Below are positions 15,951 to 25,485 of a stretch of 64,000 nt of DNA, piece by piece. Position 1 is the first letter of the stretch, and every line of letters begins with the position of its first letter. This DNA comes from Microbacterium sp. SORGH_AS_0428 (GTDB lineage: Bacteria > Actinomycetota > Actinomycetes > Actinomycetales > Microbacteriaceae): assembly GCF_031453615.1 (NCBI RefSeq), contig NZ_JAVIZT010000001.1, positions 1,550,001 through 1,614,000 of the forward strand, written 5' to 3'. Below the pieces are notes generated by a model. That model searched no databases and had not been told where the DNA came from. It saw only the letters and a program-made list of their open reading frames with translations. The position numbers were made by a program, and so were the translations under genes.

Positions 15951-17237
15951 GACTGCCCCTTTCGCTGGGTGCTATTACTTCTTCGAACGAGCACGACGGT
16001 CACGATGACCCCCGCGATGATCAGGATTGCGATACCCACTCCGACTCCGATGAGGACCGGCGCCAATGCGCCGCTGCCGTTGTCGGGCGAGGAGGGCTGT
16101 TCGGTCTCGGCCGGCGACGCGAGAGATGCAGCCGCCGCCTGGATGTCTTCCTCTGTCGGCCCGATTCCCTTGCCCATGAGGGGATTCACGTCTTCGTACT
16201 GCGTGGGGTCCTTGCTGAGCGTGTGACGCAGCGATGCGACGCCGTATCCGAACCCGTCACTGTCGCTGTACTGGACCTCGTGATCCTCGGCACCCGTGTT
16301 TCGCGTCAGCGACTGGATCAGTTGGTTGCCGGTCGCGTCCGGGTACTTCTGCTTCGCCGCAGCCAGAATTCCCGCCACGAGCGGCGTCGCCAACGACGAA
16401 CCCGTGGCACGCCCCGCGACATCCCATAACCCCGAATCCGAACCGTCGCCAATCGTTGCGATGTTCACTCCCGGAGCCACCACCGTCGTGAAGGCGACCT
16501 GGTTCTCCACACCCAATGCGCCCATCGGAAGCTTCTGATCCGAATCGACCGCGCTCACGCCGACCACGGTGTTGAGCCCGGCCGGGTTGAGGCCTTCCTT
16601 GAAGACATCGTTCGGATTGCCCGCGACGACGGGGACCTTCTTCGCCGCAGCCTCCGCGAGAACCTGATCGCCCGGAAGGCTGGCATCACCCTCGACCATG
16701 GAGACCGACACGATATCCGCACCGTCGTCGATCGCCCTCTTGATCATCCAGACGATCGGCGTCAGCTTCGACTCGGCCACTTCAGGCAGCGGATCGCAGT
16801 CAGCGGTAGCACCGACCCCGTAGAACGTGACCGACGCATCCGGCACGATCCCCTTCGTCCCGGCGACGCCGGTTCCGTTGCCGATGAGCATCGACGTCAC
16901 CGTCGACCCGTGTTGAGCCCCTGCGGTCGCTTCAGACGTCGACGGGCTCTCTCCCACGCAGGCAGAGCCGTCGGCCACCGTCAGGGCCGTGCCTGCGAAG
17001 TCGGGACAGATCCGGGTTGATCTGCGTGTCGACGACCGCGATCTTCACACCCTCGCCGGTCCACCCTTCGGCATGCACGTCGGCAACACCGTACGCCTCG
17101 TACCACCATTGGCCATCCTCGTCGCCCGCGGCGGACGCCGGCGCCGCGGCGCCGAAGATCATGACGCCGACGCAAGAGAAGGCGAGGAGACTGTTGCGGA
17201 GCGGGCGAGGTCGAGCTCGCCGGTCGAAGCGGTTCAC
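15947..17237 (-). pseudogene. mycP: Mycosin (subtilisin-like protease MycP) with a +1 frameshift
   Basis: Mycosins are membrane-anchored S8 proteases that clamp and process the T7SS channel. From the GTG at 17237 there is a signal-peptide-like helix (about 15-40) and the catalytic Asp in VVDTQINPDL (D70). The frame then runs into a stop at 16932. The rest of the protease continues in another frame: PDFAGTALTVADGSAC, catalytic His in QHGSTVT, Ser in TGSSLATPL, and a C-terminal membrane helix before RRSNS. One extra base at about 17006 (a T in CTGTCCCG on the coding strand) restores a single frame of about 429 residues if removed. All three catalytic residues survive, so this is a recent mutation, a sequencing error or a recoding site. 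Start overlaps the upstream gene (GTGA). Confidence 0.75.
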
Positions 17238-17638
17238 CAGGCTTTAGGGGCCGCGCCGGAAGTCGGAGCGGGAGCCGAAGTGGAGGAGGGCCCTGCGGGC
17301 GCCGGGGGGGCACTGGCGATGGAGGCCTCGATGAAGGCCGATGCGCGTCGCGCCTCGGCAGAGGTGTCGCCGTCCGTGCTCTGCAGTGCGTCAGCCGCCT
17401 TCTGAAGGGCTTCGGCGTTGGCGTCGACGTACCGGCGCACAACCTCGGTCCTCTGCCCGATGCGCGCGGCCAGCACCTCAAGGCTGCGGAAGTAGGTGCG
17501 CTGCGCGTCCTCCTGGTTGGCCCCCTCGACCTGCGCCACCCGCGCGCGGTCGGGGATGGCCGCCGCCTGCTCCTGAAGACGAGCGATGTTCTGCGCGAGT
17601 TGCGCGAGATCCAACGCGATCTGAGTGATGGAGCTCAT
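17234..17638 (-). CDS. ESX-locus helical protein, unknown
   Basis: 134 residues. The first 100 form two or three amphipathic helices rich in Ala, Gln and Arg. The last 30 are Pro/Ala/Ser-rich and disordered. No W-x-G turn is present. It lies between a WXG100 pair and the mycosin and its stop overlaps the mycosin start. Size and helical content fit a secreted ESX substrate or chaperone, but no family is recognised. Confidence 0.6.
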   Translation of the reverse strand: MSSITQIALDLAQLAQNIARLQEQAAAIPDRARVAQVEGANQEDAQRTYFRSLEVLAARIGQRTEVVRRYVDANAEALQKAADALQSTDGDTSAEARRASAFIEASIASAPPAPAGPSSTSAPAPTSGAAPKAW

Positions 17639-17675
17639 GGTGTTCCCCCGGAAAGTCTGTAGGTGAAAGTCGGAT

Positions 17676-17709
17676 GCGGGCCGGCGCGGTTGATCACCGG
17701 CCGACCCGC
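17676..17709 (-). terminator. GC-rich hairpin after the WXG100 pair
   Basis: On the minus strand GCGGGTCGGC and GCCGGCCCGC can form a ten-pair stem (one G-U pair) with a 14-base loop, starting 13 bases after the WXG100 stop at 17723. No T-run follows. It may cause partial termination or protect the 3' end, giving more WXG100 message than downstream mycosin message. Confidence 0.35.
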
Positions 17710-17722
17710 AACACGAGGTGTG

Positions 17723-18013
17723 TCAGAGCGCGAAGCGCCCGGCGGCCGAGCGGTCGGTCGAGACGTAGCCCTGCGAGATCTCTTCGGTCTTCGCCGCGAT
17801 CTGCTCGAGGAGCGTGTTGAGGGCGATCAGCGACTGGTTCCACTTGCGCTGGGCGTCGTCGTAGGCGTTCTGCGCCTCACCGTTCCAGGAGGCGCGAAGC
17901 TTGCCGACCTCGGACTCGAGGGTCTCGAGCTGAGACTTGATCCCGTTGGCACCACCGCGGATCTGCTGCGAGAGCGCGATGACCTGCTCGGGACGGACGG
18001 ACATGGACTGCAT
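17723..18013 (-). CDS. WXG100 protein with YxxxD export signal
   Basis: 96-residue WXG100 protein. Turn W43-N-G45, C-terminal export signal Y83-V-S-T-D87, the same numbers as the paralogue at 13985-14275. ATG 18013 was chosen because AGGAAA lies about seven bases upstream; a longer version adds 14 residues not found in the paralogue. The partner gene is 34 bases upstream. This pair is promoter-proximal and should be the most abundant product of the operon. Confidence 0.87.
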   Translation of the reverse strand: MQSMSVRPEQVIALSQQIRGGANGIKSQLETLESEVGKLRASWNGEAQNAYDDAQRKWNQSLIALNTLLEQIAAKTEEISQGYVSTDRSAAGRFAL

Positions 18014-18047
18014 TGACGTTTCCTTTCCGATAGCCTGCGCCGAAGCG

Positions 18048-18362
18048 TCAGGCACCCATCATCGAGTTGAGACCGGAGATCGTCTGCTGGTGCGACTCTT
18101 CCGAGGCGGCCTGGTCGCGCTCGGTGCCCGACAGGGCCTCCTCGAGCGTCACCAGCACCTCGTTGAGCTTGGTGGTCTCCTGGTTCCACCGCGCCATGAG
18201 CTGCGTGTAAGCGCCGGCTGCGGCGCCCGTCCAGAATCCGGAGACCTGCTCGATCTCGGAACGGACCTTCTTGACCTGCTGGTCGACACCGGCCTTGGCC
18301 GTGTTGACTGCCTGGGCGCCGCGCTTGAGAGCACCCTCTTCAGCGGAGATCACATCTGCCAC
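18048..18362 (-). CDS. WXG100 protein, partner subunit
   Basis: 104 residues from a GTG at 18362, with a GGGGAAG ribosome-binding site just upstream. Turn W44-T-G46, start VADVISAEEGALKRGAQAV and a tail (SGLNSMMGA) parallel to the paralogue at 14277-14594. No YxxxD of its own. First gene of the seven-gene leftward operon. Confidence 0.85.
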   Translation of the reverse strand: MADVISAEEGALKRGAQAVNTAKAGVDQQVKKVRSEIEQVSGFWTGAAAGAYTQLMARWNQETTKLNEVLVTLEEALSGTERDQAASEESHQQTISGLNSMMGA

Positions 18363-18448
18363 GACTTCCCCCTCATCCCTCATCATCGGCGTTCCCGCCA
18401 GCCGGCCGCACTTCTTGAGGTGAAGGGCGTAGGAAACCGACCGATCTA

Positions 18449-18478
18449 AAGCTAGGGAGGTTTTCGAGGGGTGGGCAA
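18449..18478 (-). promoter_or_regulatory. Candidate promoter for the WXG100/mycosin operon
   Basis: Reading leftward, TTGCCC (18473-18478) and TAGCTT (18449-18454) are spaced by 18 bases, an acceptable housekeeping sigma-factor promoter. The start point would be near 18442, leaving a leader of about 80 bases before the GTG at 18362. Confidence 0.4.
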
Positions 18479-18493
18479 GCTCTCCACAGGGCA

Positions 18494-18522
18494 TTGCCAT
18501 GAGACTTCTCTCACGTTATAAC
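18494..18522 (+). promoter_or_regulatory. Candidate promoter of eccD-eccB-mycP with inverted repeat in spacer
   Basis: TTGCCA (18494-18499) and TATAAC (18517-18522) are separated by exactly 17 bases, a good housekeeping promoter. The spacer holds a perfect inverted repeat TGAGA-CTTC-TCTCA (18500-18513), placed where a bound repressor would block RNA polymerase. The leader to the eccD GTG would be about 100 bases. Confidence 0.5.
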
Positions 18523-18632
18523 CCACCCACGCTGCGCCGTCCAGCAGCCATGCTCGCGTGCACGGGACCATAGAATGGCGGCGCGCGAGGACAGCGCATC
18601 TTGTCGCCCGAGCCGGAGGGGGAGCCCGCACC

Positions 18633-19973
18633 GTGGCCCAGACGATCAGCGCGCCGCGCGCACTACTGCGTATCTCCGTGCAGAGCGAGGGGCGCCGGCT
18701 CGACATCGGCGTTCCGGCTCACGTGCCGCTGATCGAGTTCATGCCGGGCTTCGCGCGCAGCCTCGGCGTGCTCGACCCCACGATGACCTACGCGGGTTAC
18801 GCGCTGCAGAAAGCCGACGGCACGGTCTTGGATGCGGCACAGGGCGCCGCGCCCCAGGGCGTCTCGGACGGTGACGTGCTGACCCTCGCACGCGGCGGCC
18901 TCATCGCGCAGCCGCGGGTGTACGACGACATCGTCGAGGCGGTCATCGACGCCACCGGCCAGCAGAACCGTCCGTGGACCGCGCGGGACAACGCCCGCAC
19001 GGCTCTGGCGGTCAGCCTCACCCTCCTCGGCCTCTGCGCACTTCTCCTCCTGGCGGCCGGCCCCTCGTTGGGGCTCGGCGCACTCATCGCCGGTGGCGGA
19101 GCCGTCATCCTCGCGACCGTCGCCGCCGTCGTCGCACGGCTCGGCCAGCTCGAAGCGGGCCAGGGGCTCGGCATCGCCGCATCCGTCTTCGCCGCCCTCT
19201 CGGGATACCTCGCCGTCCCGGCCTCGCTGGATCTGTGGGGCTGGCCGCTGGCCGCCGCCGGCCTCGGCATGCTCGTCGTCGGAGGCGCCACGCTCGCGCT
19301 CATGCCCGACCGCGCCGAGGTGCAACTTGTTCCGGTGGCGCTGGGCGGAGTGGTCGGCATCGCCGCCGCCATCACGGCCCTGCTGCCCGAGGGAACGATC
19401 GCCCCCTACGCCCTCATGATCGGAATCGTCGGCACGCTCTCCGGCACGCTGCCGTGGCTCGTGCTCAGCTCCACGCGTCTGCGGGTCATCTCTCCGCAGA
19501 GCGATGCGGACATGTTCGCCGACCCCCAGCCCATCGACGCCGCCGACGTACGGGCGCGCACGGCGCGCGGCCAGCGCACCCTCGTCGCCCTGCGCGTCGC
19601 GCTCGGCATCGCCGTGCTCGCCGCCACTCCGCTCGTGGCCTCCGACGGCGTGGTGGGCGCGATCCTGTGCACGCTCGCCTTCCTCGGCATGATGTTCCCC
19701 TCCCGCCAGACCTACGCCCGCTCGGGCGTGCTCGCCATCATGGCCGTCGGCACCGCGGGACTCGCCGCATCGGGTCTGACGATCTCGCTCACGCAGCCCG
19801 GGCTGCGCACGGCGCTGCTCATCGCGCTCGGCGTCGCCGCCGCCATCGTGGTCACGGTCACCCTGCTCTCCCCCAAGGCGCGCACGCGTCTCGCGAGAGT
19901 GTCCGACACGGTCGAGCTCGTGCTGCTCGCGCTGCTGCTGCCCTTGGGCGTCATCGCGGCGGGGCTGGCCTGA
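18633..19973 (+). CDS. eccD: T7SS membrane channel protein EccD
   Basis: EccD is the multi-spanning membrane subunit of the ESX core complex. The 446-residue protein begins with a ubiquitin-like domain of about 85 residues (LLRISVQSEGRRLDIGVPAH through SDGDVLTLARGG). After a linker follow about eleven hydrophobic segments from residue 115 to the end, the standard EccD layout. The GTG at 18633 is preceded by GGAGGGGGAG. It heads the rightward operon eccD-eccB-mycP, spaced three and four bases apart. A second EccD-like protein is encoded at 42695-44068. Confidence 0.85.
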   Translation: MAQTISAPRALLRISVQSEGRRLDIGVPAHVPLIEFMPGFARSLGVLDPTMTYAGYALQKADGTVLDAAQGAAPQGVSDGDVLTLARGGLIAQPRVYDDIVEAVIDATGQQNRPWTARDNARTALAVSLTLLGLCALLLLAAGPSLGLGALIAGGGAVILATVAAVVARLGQLEAGQGLGIAASVFAALSGYLAVPASLDLWGWPLAAAGLGMLVVGGATLALMPDRAEVQLVPVALGGVVGIAAAITALLPEGTIAPYALMIGIVGTLSGTLPWLVLSSTRLRVISPQSDADMFADPQPIDAADVRARTARGQRTLVALRVALGIAVLAATPLVASDGVVGAILCTLAFLGMMFPSRQTYARSGVLAIMAVGTAGLAASGLTISLTQPGLRTALLIALGVAAAIVVTVTLLSPKARTRLARVSDTVELVLLALLLPLGVIAAGLA

Positions 19974-19976
19974 TCC

Positions 19977-21326
19977 ATGGCGACCAAGAACGACCTCATC
20001 GAAGCGCAGACCTTCTCGCGCCGACGCCTGCTCACCGCCTTCGTCAGCGGCGCGCCGGGTGGCAAGGAGCTCGAGCCGACAGCTCCGCTACGCGCAGTCA
20101 TCGCCGCCATCGCGCTGACCGTGGGCGTCATCCTGGTCGGCGTGTTCTACGGACTCATCCGGCCGGGTCTGCCGAACGGCTGGGACAACGGCAAGCTCAT
20201 CATCGTCAAAGACACCGGGTCGCGCTTCATCACCCAGGACGGCGTGCTCTATCCCGTCATCAACACCGCCAGCGCCCGTCTCATCCTGCCCTCCAGCGAC
20301 TTCCAGGTGATCGACACGGATCAGCAGAATCTCGAAGGGGTCCGCCTCGGGCCCACGCTCGGCATCGTCGGCGCGCCCGACGAGATCCCCACCCCCGCAG
20401 GCTTGACCAACAGCGGCTGGGGCGCCTGCGTCACAGATGACGCCGCCCTGGACGTGCGCATCGGCGGCACGGCACCCCAAGAAGCGAGCGGGAGAGCGGT
20501 CGTCGTGGATGCTGCCGGCTCGCGGTACGTGATCTCCGACGGGCTGCGCTTCGCGGTCTCCGCGAACGACGGCGACGCGGTGCTGCGCGCCGCCGGCATC
20601 GGCACCCTGAACCCCGTGAAGGTGCCCGTCGACTGGCTGAACCTCTTCACTCCGGGTGCTGACCTCGCCCCTTTGCGCGTATCGAACGCGGGTGCTCAGG
20701 TGCAAGGCACGTCGCTGCGCGTCGGCGAGGTCGTCCACGCCACGGGCGAGCCCGAGGACAAGCGTTCTCTCGTGCAGCCGGACGGCACTCTCGCCGAGCT
20801 CACCCCCCTCGCCTGGCAGCTCTACCAGCTCGGCGGCCAGAGCGCGCAGGTGCGTGAGGTGACACAGGCGGAGACCGGCGGCCTTCCCTCCGCGGCCAAG
20901 CGCGCCGGTGGTGCGGACTGGCCGACGCAGAGCTTCACTGCCATCGACACCGATGACCGGCCCTGCGCCGCGCTCGTCGGCGACAACGCCGAGACCCGCA
21001 CCGTGCTGGCCACTCAGCCACGTTCCGACAGCGTCACCGCCCAGGTGCGCGTGACCGCGGGCGCCGGCGCCCTGGTCCGTTCGGGCGGCCGCGGCGATCA
21101 GAACACCGCACTGGTGACGCTCGTCGATGCCACGGGAACCTCTTACGCGCTGCCCGGCGCCACCGAGGAAACGATCGCCCGACTCGGTTTCACTCCTGAC
21201 GACATCGGCACCGCCGCGGACGTGTGGATCGACCTGCTGCGAACAGGACCGGCCTTGACCGAGGCCGCTGCCGGCATGTCGACCGACGGCTCGCAGCCGC
21301 TGCCGACGCCCACAGCGGGAGGCTGA
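19977..21326 (+). CDS. eccB: T7SS core component EccB
   Basis: EccB has a single membrane helix and a large extracytoplasmic domain forming the outer face of the ESX channel. Here a cytoplasmic N-terminus (ATKNDLIEAQTFSRRRLLTAF, cut at LTAF) precedes a membrane helix at about 39-60. About 390 residues of repeated beta-rich units then follow, including WDNGKLIIVKDTGSRFI, LYPVINTASARLIL, and the GWGACV/RPCAAL cysteines (about 150 and 325) that should form a disulfide. The 449-residue length is normal. Only EccB in the window. Confidence 0.9.
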   Translation: MATKNDLIEAQTFSRRRLLTAFVSGAPGGKELEPTAPLRAVIAAIALTVGVILVGVFYGLIRPGLPNGWDNGKLIIVKDTGSRFITQDGVLYPVINTASARLILPSSDFQVIDTDQQNLEGVRLGPTLGIVGAPDEIPTPAGLTNSGWGACVTDDAALDVRIGGTAPQEASGRAVVVDAAGSRYVISDGLRFAVSANDGDAVLRAAGIGTLNPVKVPVDWLNLFTPGADLAPLRVSNAGAQVQGTSLRVGEVVHATGEPEDKRSLVQPDGTLAELTPLAWQLYQLGGQSAQVREVTQAETGGLPSAAKRAGGADWPTQSFTAIDTDDRPCAALVGDNAETRTVLATQPRSDSVTAQVRVTAGAGALVRSGGRGDQNTALVTLVDATGTSYALPGATEETIARLGFTPDDIGTAADVWIDLLRTGPALTEAAAGMSTDGSQPLPTPTAGG

Positions 21327-21330
21327 GCGC

Positions 21331-22671
21331 ATGCGCTCCGCTCGCGCGATGAGTCCGCGTCCGCTGCGACGGGTCGCGGCCGCGGTCTCCGCGGCCGCCC
21401 TGGCGGGCGTGTTGCTGGGCACCGTCCCCGTGGAGGCGCCCGCCGCATCCGCGCAGTCGTCGCAGGGCTGCAATGCCGCGACGCGCATCGGCGCAGCACC
21501 CCCCGCCCTGTCGATGCTGCAGAGCGAGCTGGCCTGGACCATCACGCGGGGCGCGGGTGTGACGGTCGCGGTCGTCGACTCCGGCGTCCTGGCGATCAAC
21601 CCGCATCTCGTCGACGCGTTCGCGGGCGGAGTGAATCTCGTCGGCGACGGCCAGGCCGCCGACGGCTCGACCGATGTGTACGGGCACGGCACGGCCATCG
21701 CCGGGCAGATCGCGGCACGCAAGCTCGACGCTTCGGGCGTCGAGGGCCTCGCCCCGGAAGCGAAGATCCTGTCGGTCCGCGTCTTCGCCAGCGACGACAA
21801 GCAGACGGCCGAGGCGGGCTTCGGGCCGCAGATCGGCAAGTTGGCCGCCGGCATCCGATGGGCCGCCGATGCCGGGGCGCAGATCATCAACGTGTCGATG
21901 AGCACGACCGACGACGTCCCGGAGGTCGCGGATGCGGTCGCTTACGCGATCTCTCGGGGCAGTCTGGTGATCGGCAGCTCGGGCAATCGCAACAACGTGC
22001 TCTCGTTCGTGCAGAGCGACGCCGATGTTCCGCGCTATCCGGCGAACTATCCCGGCGTGCTGGGCGTGTCCGCCACGGACCTGCAGGGCGTCGTGACCGA
22101 CGACAGCATCCACGGGTCTCACGTGGCGGTCGCCGCGCCCGGACAGAGCATCATCACGACCTCGCAGTTCGGCGGCGACTGCGTGTACGCCGATGCAGCC
22201 CCGGCCACCAGCTACTCCGCGGGATACGTCTCAGCGGCGGCGGCGCTCGTTGCCGCCGCGCATCCCGACGAGACCCCTGCCGAGTGGGCCTATCGCCTGA
22301 CGGCTACCGCCGTGCGCAGCGACCCCGATGCCCGTGACGACCGCGCGGGCTGGGGCGTCGTGCAGCCGTACGACGCCATCGTGATGCAGCCGGGGCCGGG
22401 ACTTCGCGGACCCGCGAGTCCGTTCCCCGGGAGCGAAGCTGGCGCGCCGGAGCAGCCGGCCGCGGATCCCGTCACGGTGGTGCACAAGCCGGCGCCCGAC
22501 GAGGAGGCGATCCTCTTCGGAACCACGGCCGCCGTCGGGGCGCTCATCGCGATCGGCGGCGCCGGGGCACTGGGGGTGTTCGTCTCACGGCGTCGGCAGG
22601 CGGCGACGGCGGCCGCGCAGCCGGTCCGGCACGGCGGAGGGCTCTACCGCGACGACGCACCGCGCGACTGA
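21331..22671 (+). CDS. mycP: Mycosin, T7SS subtilisin-like protease MycP (intact copy)
   Basis: 446 residues. A signal-peptide-like helix at about 14-38 is followed by an S8 protease domain with D83 (VVDSGV), H119 (YGHGTAIAG) and S294 (PATSYSAGY), then a Pro-rich linker and a C-terminal membrane helix (about 395-420) ending in RRRQA. Two cysteine pairs outside the membrane are possible. GGAGG lies nine bases before the ATG at 21331. It follows eccB by four bases and converges on the FHA gene. This copy can supply mycosin function if the copy at 15947-17237 is dead. Confidence 0.9.
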   Translation: MRSARAMSPRPLRRVAAAVSAAALAGVLLGTVPVEAPAASAQSSQGCNAATRIGAAPPALSMLQSELAWTITRGAGVTVAVVDSGVLAINPHLVDAFAGGVNLVGDGQAADGSTDVYGHGTAIAGQIAARKLDASGVEGLAPEAKILSVRVFASDDKQTAEAGFGPQIGKLAAGIRWAADAGAQIINVSMSTTDDVPEVADAVAYAISRGSLVIGSSGNRNNVLSFVQSDADVPRYPANYPGVLGVSATDLQGVVTDDSIHGSHVAVAAPGQSIITTSQFGGDCVYADAAPATSYSAGYVSAAAALVAAAHPDETPAEWAYRLTATAVRSDPDARDDRAGWGVVQPYDAIVMQPGPGLRGPASPFPGSEAGAPEQPAADPVTVVHKPAPDEEAILFGTTAAVGALIAIGGAGALGVFVSRRRQAATAAAQPVRHGGGLYRDDAPRD

Positions 22672-22678
22672 GATCCGA

Positions 22679-23848
22679 TCAGCTCGAGCGGCGGATCTGC
22701 ACGACGGCGTCTCCGAGCACGAAGCGATCCGTCACAGGGGCGGATCCGCCCGCCGCGACGGCCTGCTCGGCACCGGAAGCGTCCAGCAGGCTGACGCCGT
22801 TCGTGGAGCCCAGGTCGGTGATCGTCCAGGCCGTGCCGTCCCAGGCCAGGCGCGCGTGCTCTTTCGAGACCGTGCGGGCTTCGTCCGTGACCGCGACGTA
22901 CTGCACGCCGCTCTCGGCGGCGCGCGGGTTGCGACCGAGCACGAGCGCTGCCGCCGCGACGGGGACGACCTCGCCCGAGGGGAGCGCGAGCGACCATCCG
23001 ATCGGCGCGGGCGTCTCATCGGCGCCGCGTCGCGCGCGACGTGTCAGAGGTGCGGGCTCCGGCTCGAGCTCACCGGAGCGCAGGACCGGTGCAGGCTGGG
23101 CGGGGGCGGGCGACTGCGCGCTCTGCGGCTGGGCGACCGGAGTAGGCGGCGCCGCAGCGGGAGGCGCGGGCGCGACGACGGGGGCCGGTGCGGAAGCGGC
23201 AGCAGGTGCGGGGGACGACGGCGCGGCCATCGGCGGCACCGCCGGAGCAGGAGCCGCGGGCGCGCCGCGGCGCATGGGGCCGTATCCACTCGGCGCAGGC
23301 GCCGGCATCGCGGCCGCGGGAGCCACGGGAACCGCGCCGGGCGCCATCGGGGCGGGAGCGACCGGGGGCACGGGCGGCGCGACGACCGCATCCGGGATGG
23401 CGGGCGGGCGCTGTGCCGGCGGGGCGACGGCGAACACGGGCGCGGGACGCCCGGGCGCGACCGCGGGCTGCCGGGATGCGACAGGAGCGCGACCACCGGA
23501 GAGCACCGCGGCCCACACCGGCGGCAGCAGCACGCCCAGCACGGTCGTTCCCGCACCACGCCCCGCCTCGCTGTTGATGCGGTGCACGGCCATGATCTTG
23601 AGGATCAGGGCGTAGACGTTCACGAAGGGGACGAGCAGCAGCGCGGCCTTCACGGGGTCGACGTTGCCGAGCCGGAAGAGCTCCGCCTCGTTCATGATCG
23701 GCACCCAGGCCCGCCAGGGCTCGGTCTCTCGCTCCTGAAGCACGCGCGAGAGTCCGATGGCGTACCAGACGTGCCAGCCGGCGGCGAAGATGCCGCCGAG
23801 CACGGCGACGACGATCACGACGGTCAGCAGGACCGAGCTGTCATCCAC
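22679..23848 (-). CDS. Membrane protein with Pro/Ala linker and FHA domain
   Basis: 389 residues. The N-terminal 110 residues hold two to three membrane helices with an SRVLQERETEPWRAWVPIMN loop. Residues 120-270 are a Pro/Ala-rich disordered linker. Residues about 285-389 form an FHA domain, a phosphothreonine reader: LVLGRNPRA, SKEHARLAW and DLGSTNGVSLLD, with the R, S/H and N residues that contact phosphopeptide. Such proteins relay Ser/Thr-kinase signals, and FHA proteins recur in T7SS loci. It converges on mycP with a seven-base gap. Confidence 0.8.
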   Translation of the reverse strand: MDDSSVLLTVVIVVAVLGGIFAAGWHVWYAIGLSRVLQERETEPWRAWVPIMNEAELFRLGNVDPVKAALLLVPFVNVYALILKIMAVHRINSEAGRGAGTTVLGVLLPPVWAAVLSGGRAPVASRQPAVAPGRPAPVFAVAPPAQRPPAIPDAVVAPPVPPVAPAPMAPGAVPVAPAAAMPAPAPSGYGPMRRGAPAAPAPAVPPMAAPSSPAPAAASAPAPVVAPAPPAAAPPTPVAQPQSAQSPAPAQPAPVLRSGELEPEPAPLTRRARRGADETPAPIGWSLALPSGEVVPVAAAALVLGRNPRAAESGVQYVAVTDEARTVSKEHARLAWDGTAWTITDLGSTNGVSLLDASGAEQAVAAGGSAPVTDRFVLGDAVVQIRRSS

Positions 23849-24099
23849 GGATTCTCCGTCTCCCCTCGGGCCGCGCGCTCGAGGGCCCTCTGTCCACGCT
23901 ACCGGCCCGTGTCCGAGGGACGCAGCCCCTTGCCTTCCGTCAGCGGAGCGACCTCGTGTTCGTAGCCGGCCGCGACGAGCGCTGCCGCCCCGACGCCGAC
24001 GCCGATGAGCCGGTTACACGGCACTTCGCGTCGAGGAACGAGCGAGCGAACACGTCGAGCGCGAAGCGCGCCCGACGCCCGTCCGCCGCCGGGGTGACC

Positions 24100-25485
24100 T
24101 CAGGCGCCTCGCAGGCGCTCCGCCAGGTAGGCGTGCAGCGTCTCGAGCGGCACACGCTCCTGCGTCATGGTGTCGCGGTCGCGCACCGTGACGGCATCGT
24201 CTTCGAGCGAGTCGAAGTCGACCGTGACGCAGAACGGCGTGCCGATCTCGTCCTGGCGGCGGTAGCGGCGGCCGATGGCCCCGGCGTCGTCGAAGTCGAC
24301 GTTCCAGCGTCCGCGCAGATCATCCGCCACACGCCGCGCGAGCGGCGACAGGTTCTCGTTACGGCTCAGGGGCAGCACCGCGACCTTGACGGGCGCGAGA
24401 CGCGGGTCGAGCTTGAGCACCGTGCGGGTGTCGACGCCGCCCTTCGCGTTCGGCACCTCTTCCTCGCGGTAGGCGTCGACGAGGAAGGCCATCATCGCGC
24501 GGGTGAGGCCGAACGAAGGCTCGATGACGTACGGCGTGTAGGTGGTGTTCGAGGACTGGTCGAAGTACGCGAGCTTCGTGCCCGACGCCTCGGCGTGGCT
24601 CGACAGGTCGTAGTCGGTGCGGTTGGCGACACCCATGAGCTCGCCCCACTCCTTGCCCTGGAAGCCGAAGCGGTACTCGACGTCGATCGTGCCGGCGGAG
24701 TAGTGCGCGCGGTCTTCCTCGGGCACATCGAGCCGACGCATGTTGTCGGCATCGATGCCGAGATCGATGAACCAGTTCCAGCAGGCCTCGACCCAGTGCT
24801 CGAACCACTCGTTCGCCTCGGCCGGCGGCGTGAAGTACTCGATCTCCATCTGCTCGAACTCGCGCGTACGGAAGATGAAGTTGCCGGGCGTGATCTCGTT
24901 GCGGAACGCCTTGCCCACCTGGCCCACGCCGAACGGGGGCTTCTTGCGGCTCGCCGTGAGCACGTTCGAGAAGTTGATGAAGATGCCCTGCGCGGTCTCG
25001 GGGCGCAGGAAGTACAGCCCCGACTCGTCGTCGACGACCCCGAGATAGGTCTTCACGAGGCCCGAGAAGGCCTTGGGCTCGGTGTACTGCCCCTTGGTGC
25101 CGCAGTTCGGGCACGGGATGTCGGCCAGCCCGTTCTCCGCCGGACGTCCCTTACGCGCTTCGAAGTCCTCGATGAGGTTGTCGGCGCGGAACCGCTTGTG
25201 GCAGTGCAGGCACTCCACCAGCGGGTCGGTGAAGGTCGCGACGTGGCCGGATGCCTCCCACACGCGCTTCGGCAGGATGATCGACGAGTCGAGACCCACC
25301 ATGTCGCCGCGACCCCGGACGAAGGTCTGCCACCACTCGCGGCGGATGTTCTCCTTGAGCTCCGTGCCGAGGGGGCCGTAGTCCCAGGCGGAACGCGATC
25401 CGCCGTAGATCTCCCCCGCCTGGAAGACGAACCCGCGATGGCGGGCGAGGGCGATGACTTTGTCGAGACGGGACTGCTCGGCCAC
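24100..25485 (-). CDS. glyS: Glycyl-tRNA synthetase
   Basis: Charges tRNA-Gly; cytoplasmic homodimeric class II enzyme. 461 residues. Motif 1 region [21 protein letters not shown], seen here as the core [11 protein letters not shown], is followed by zinc-type CLHCHKR and CPNCGTKG pairs, motif 2 [21 protein letters not shown] (core [14 protein letters not shown]) and motif 3 [13 protein letters not shown]-terminal anticodon-binding domain ([12 protein letters not shown]) follows. The GTG at 25485 was chosen; a longer reading adds residues atypical of the family. A possible -10 box (TAGAAT, 25553-25558) lies about 70 bases upstream. Confidence 0.95.
   Translation of the reverse strand: MAEQSRLDKVIALARHRGFVFQAGEIYGGSRSAWDYGPLGTELKENIRREWWQTFVRGRGDMVGLDSSIILPKRVWEASGHVATFTDPLVECLHCHKRFRADNLIEDFEARKGRPAENGLADIPCPNCGTKGQYTEPKAFSGLVKTYLGVVDDESGLYFLRPETAQGIFINFSNVLTASRKKPPFGVGQVGKAFRNEITPGNFIFRTREFEQMEIEYFTPPAEANEWFEHWVEACWNWFIDLGIDADNMRRLDVPEEDRAHYSAGTIDVEYRFGFQGKEWGELMGVANRTDYDLSSHAEASGTKLAYFDQSSNTTYTPYVIEPSFGLTRAMMAFLVDAYREEEVPNAKGGVDTRTVLKLDPRLAPVKVAVLPLSRNENLSPLARRVADDLRGRWNVDFDDAGAIGRRYRRQDEIGTPFCVTVDFDSLEDDAVTVRDRDTMTQERVPLETLHAYLAERLRGA

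Noticed and set aside
23940..24155. Small minus-strand open frame between the FHA gene and glyS
   Set aside because: Arg/Ser-rich, overlaps the end of glyS in another frame, and shows no start signal or motif.
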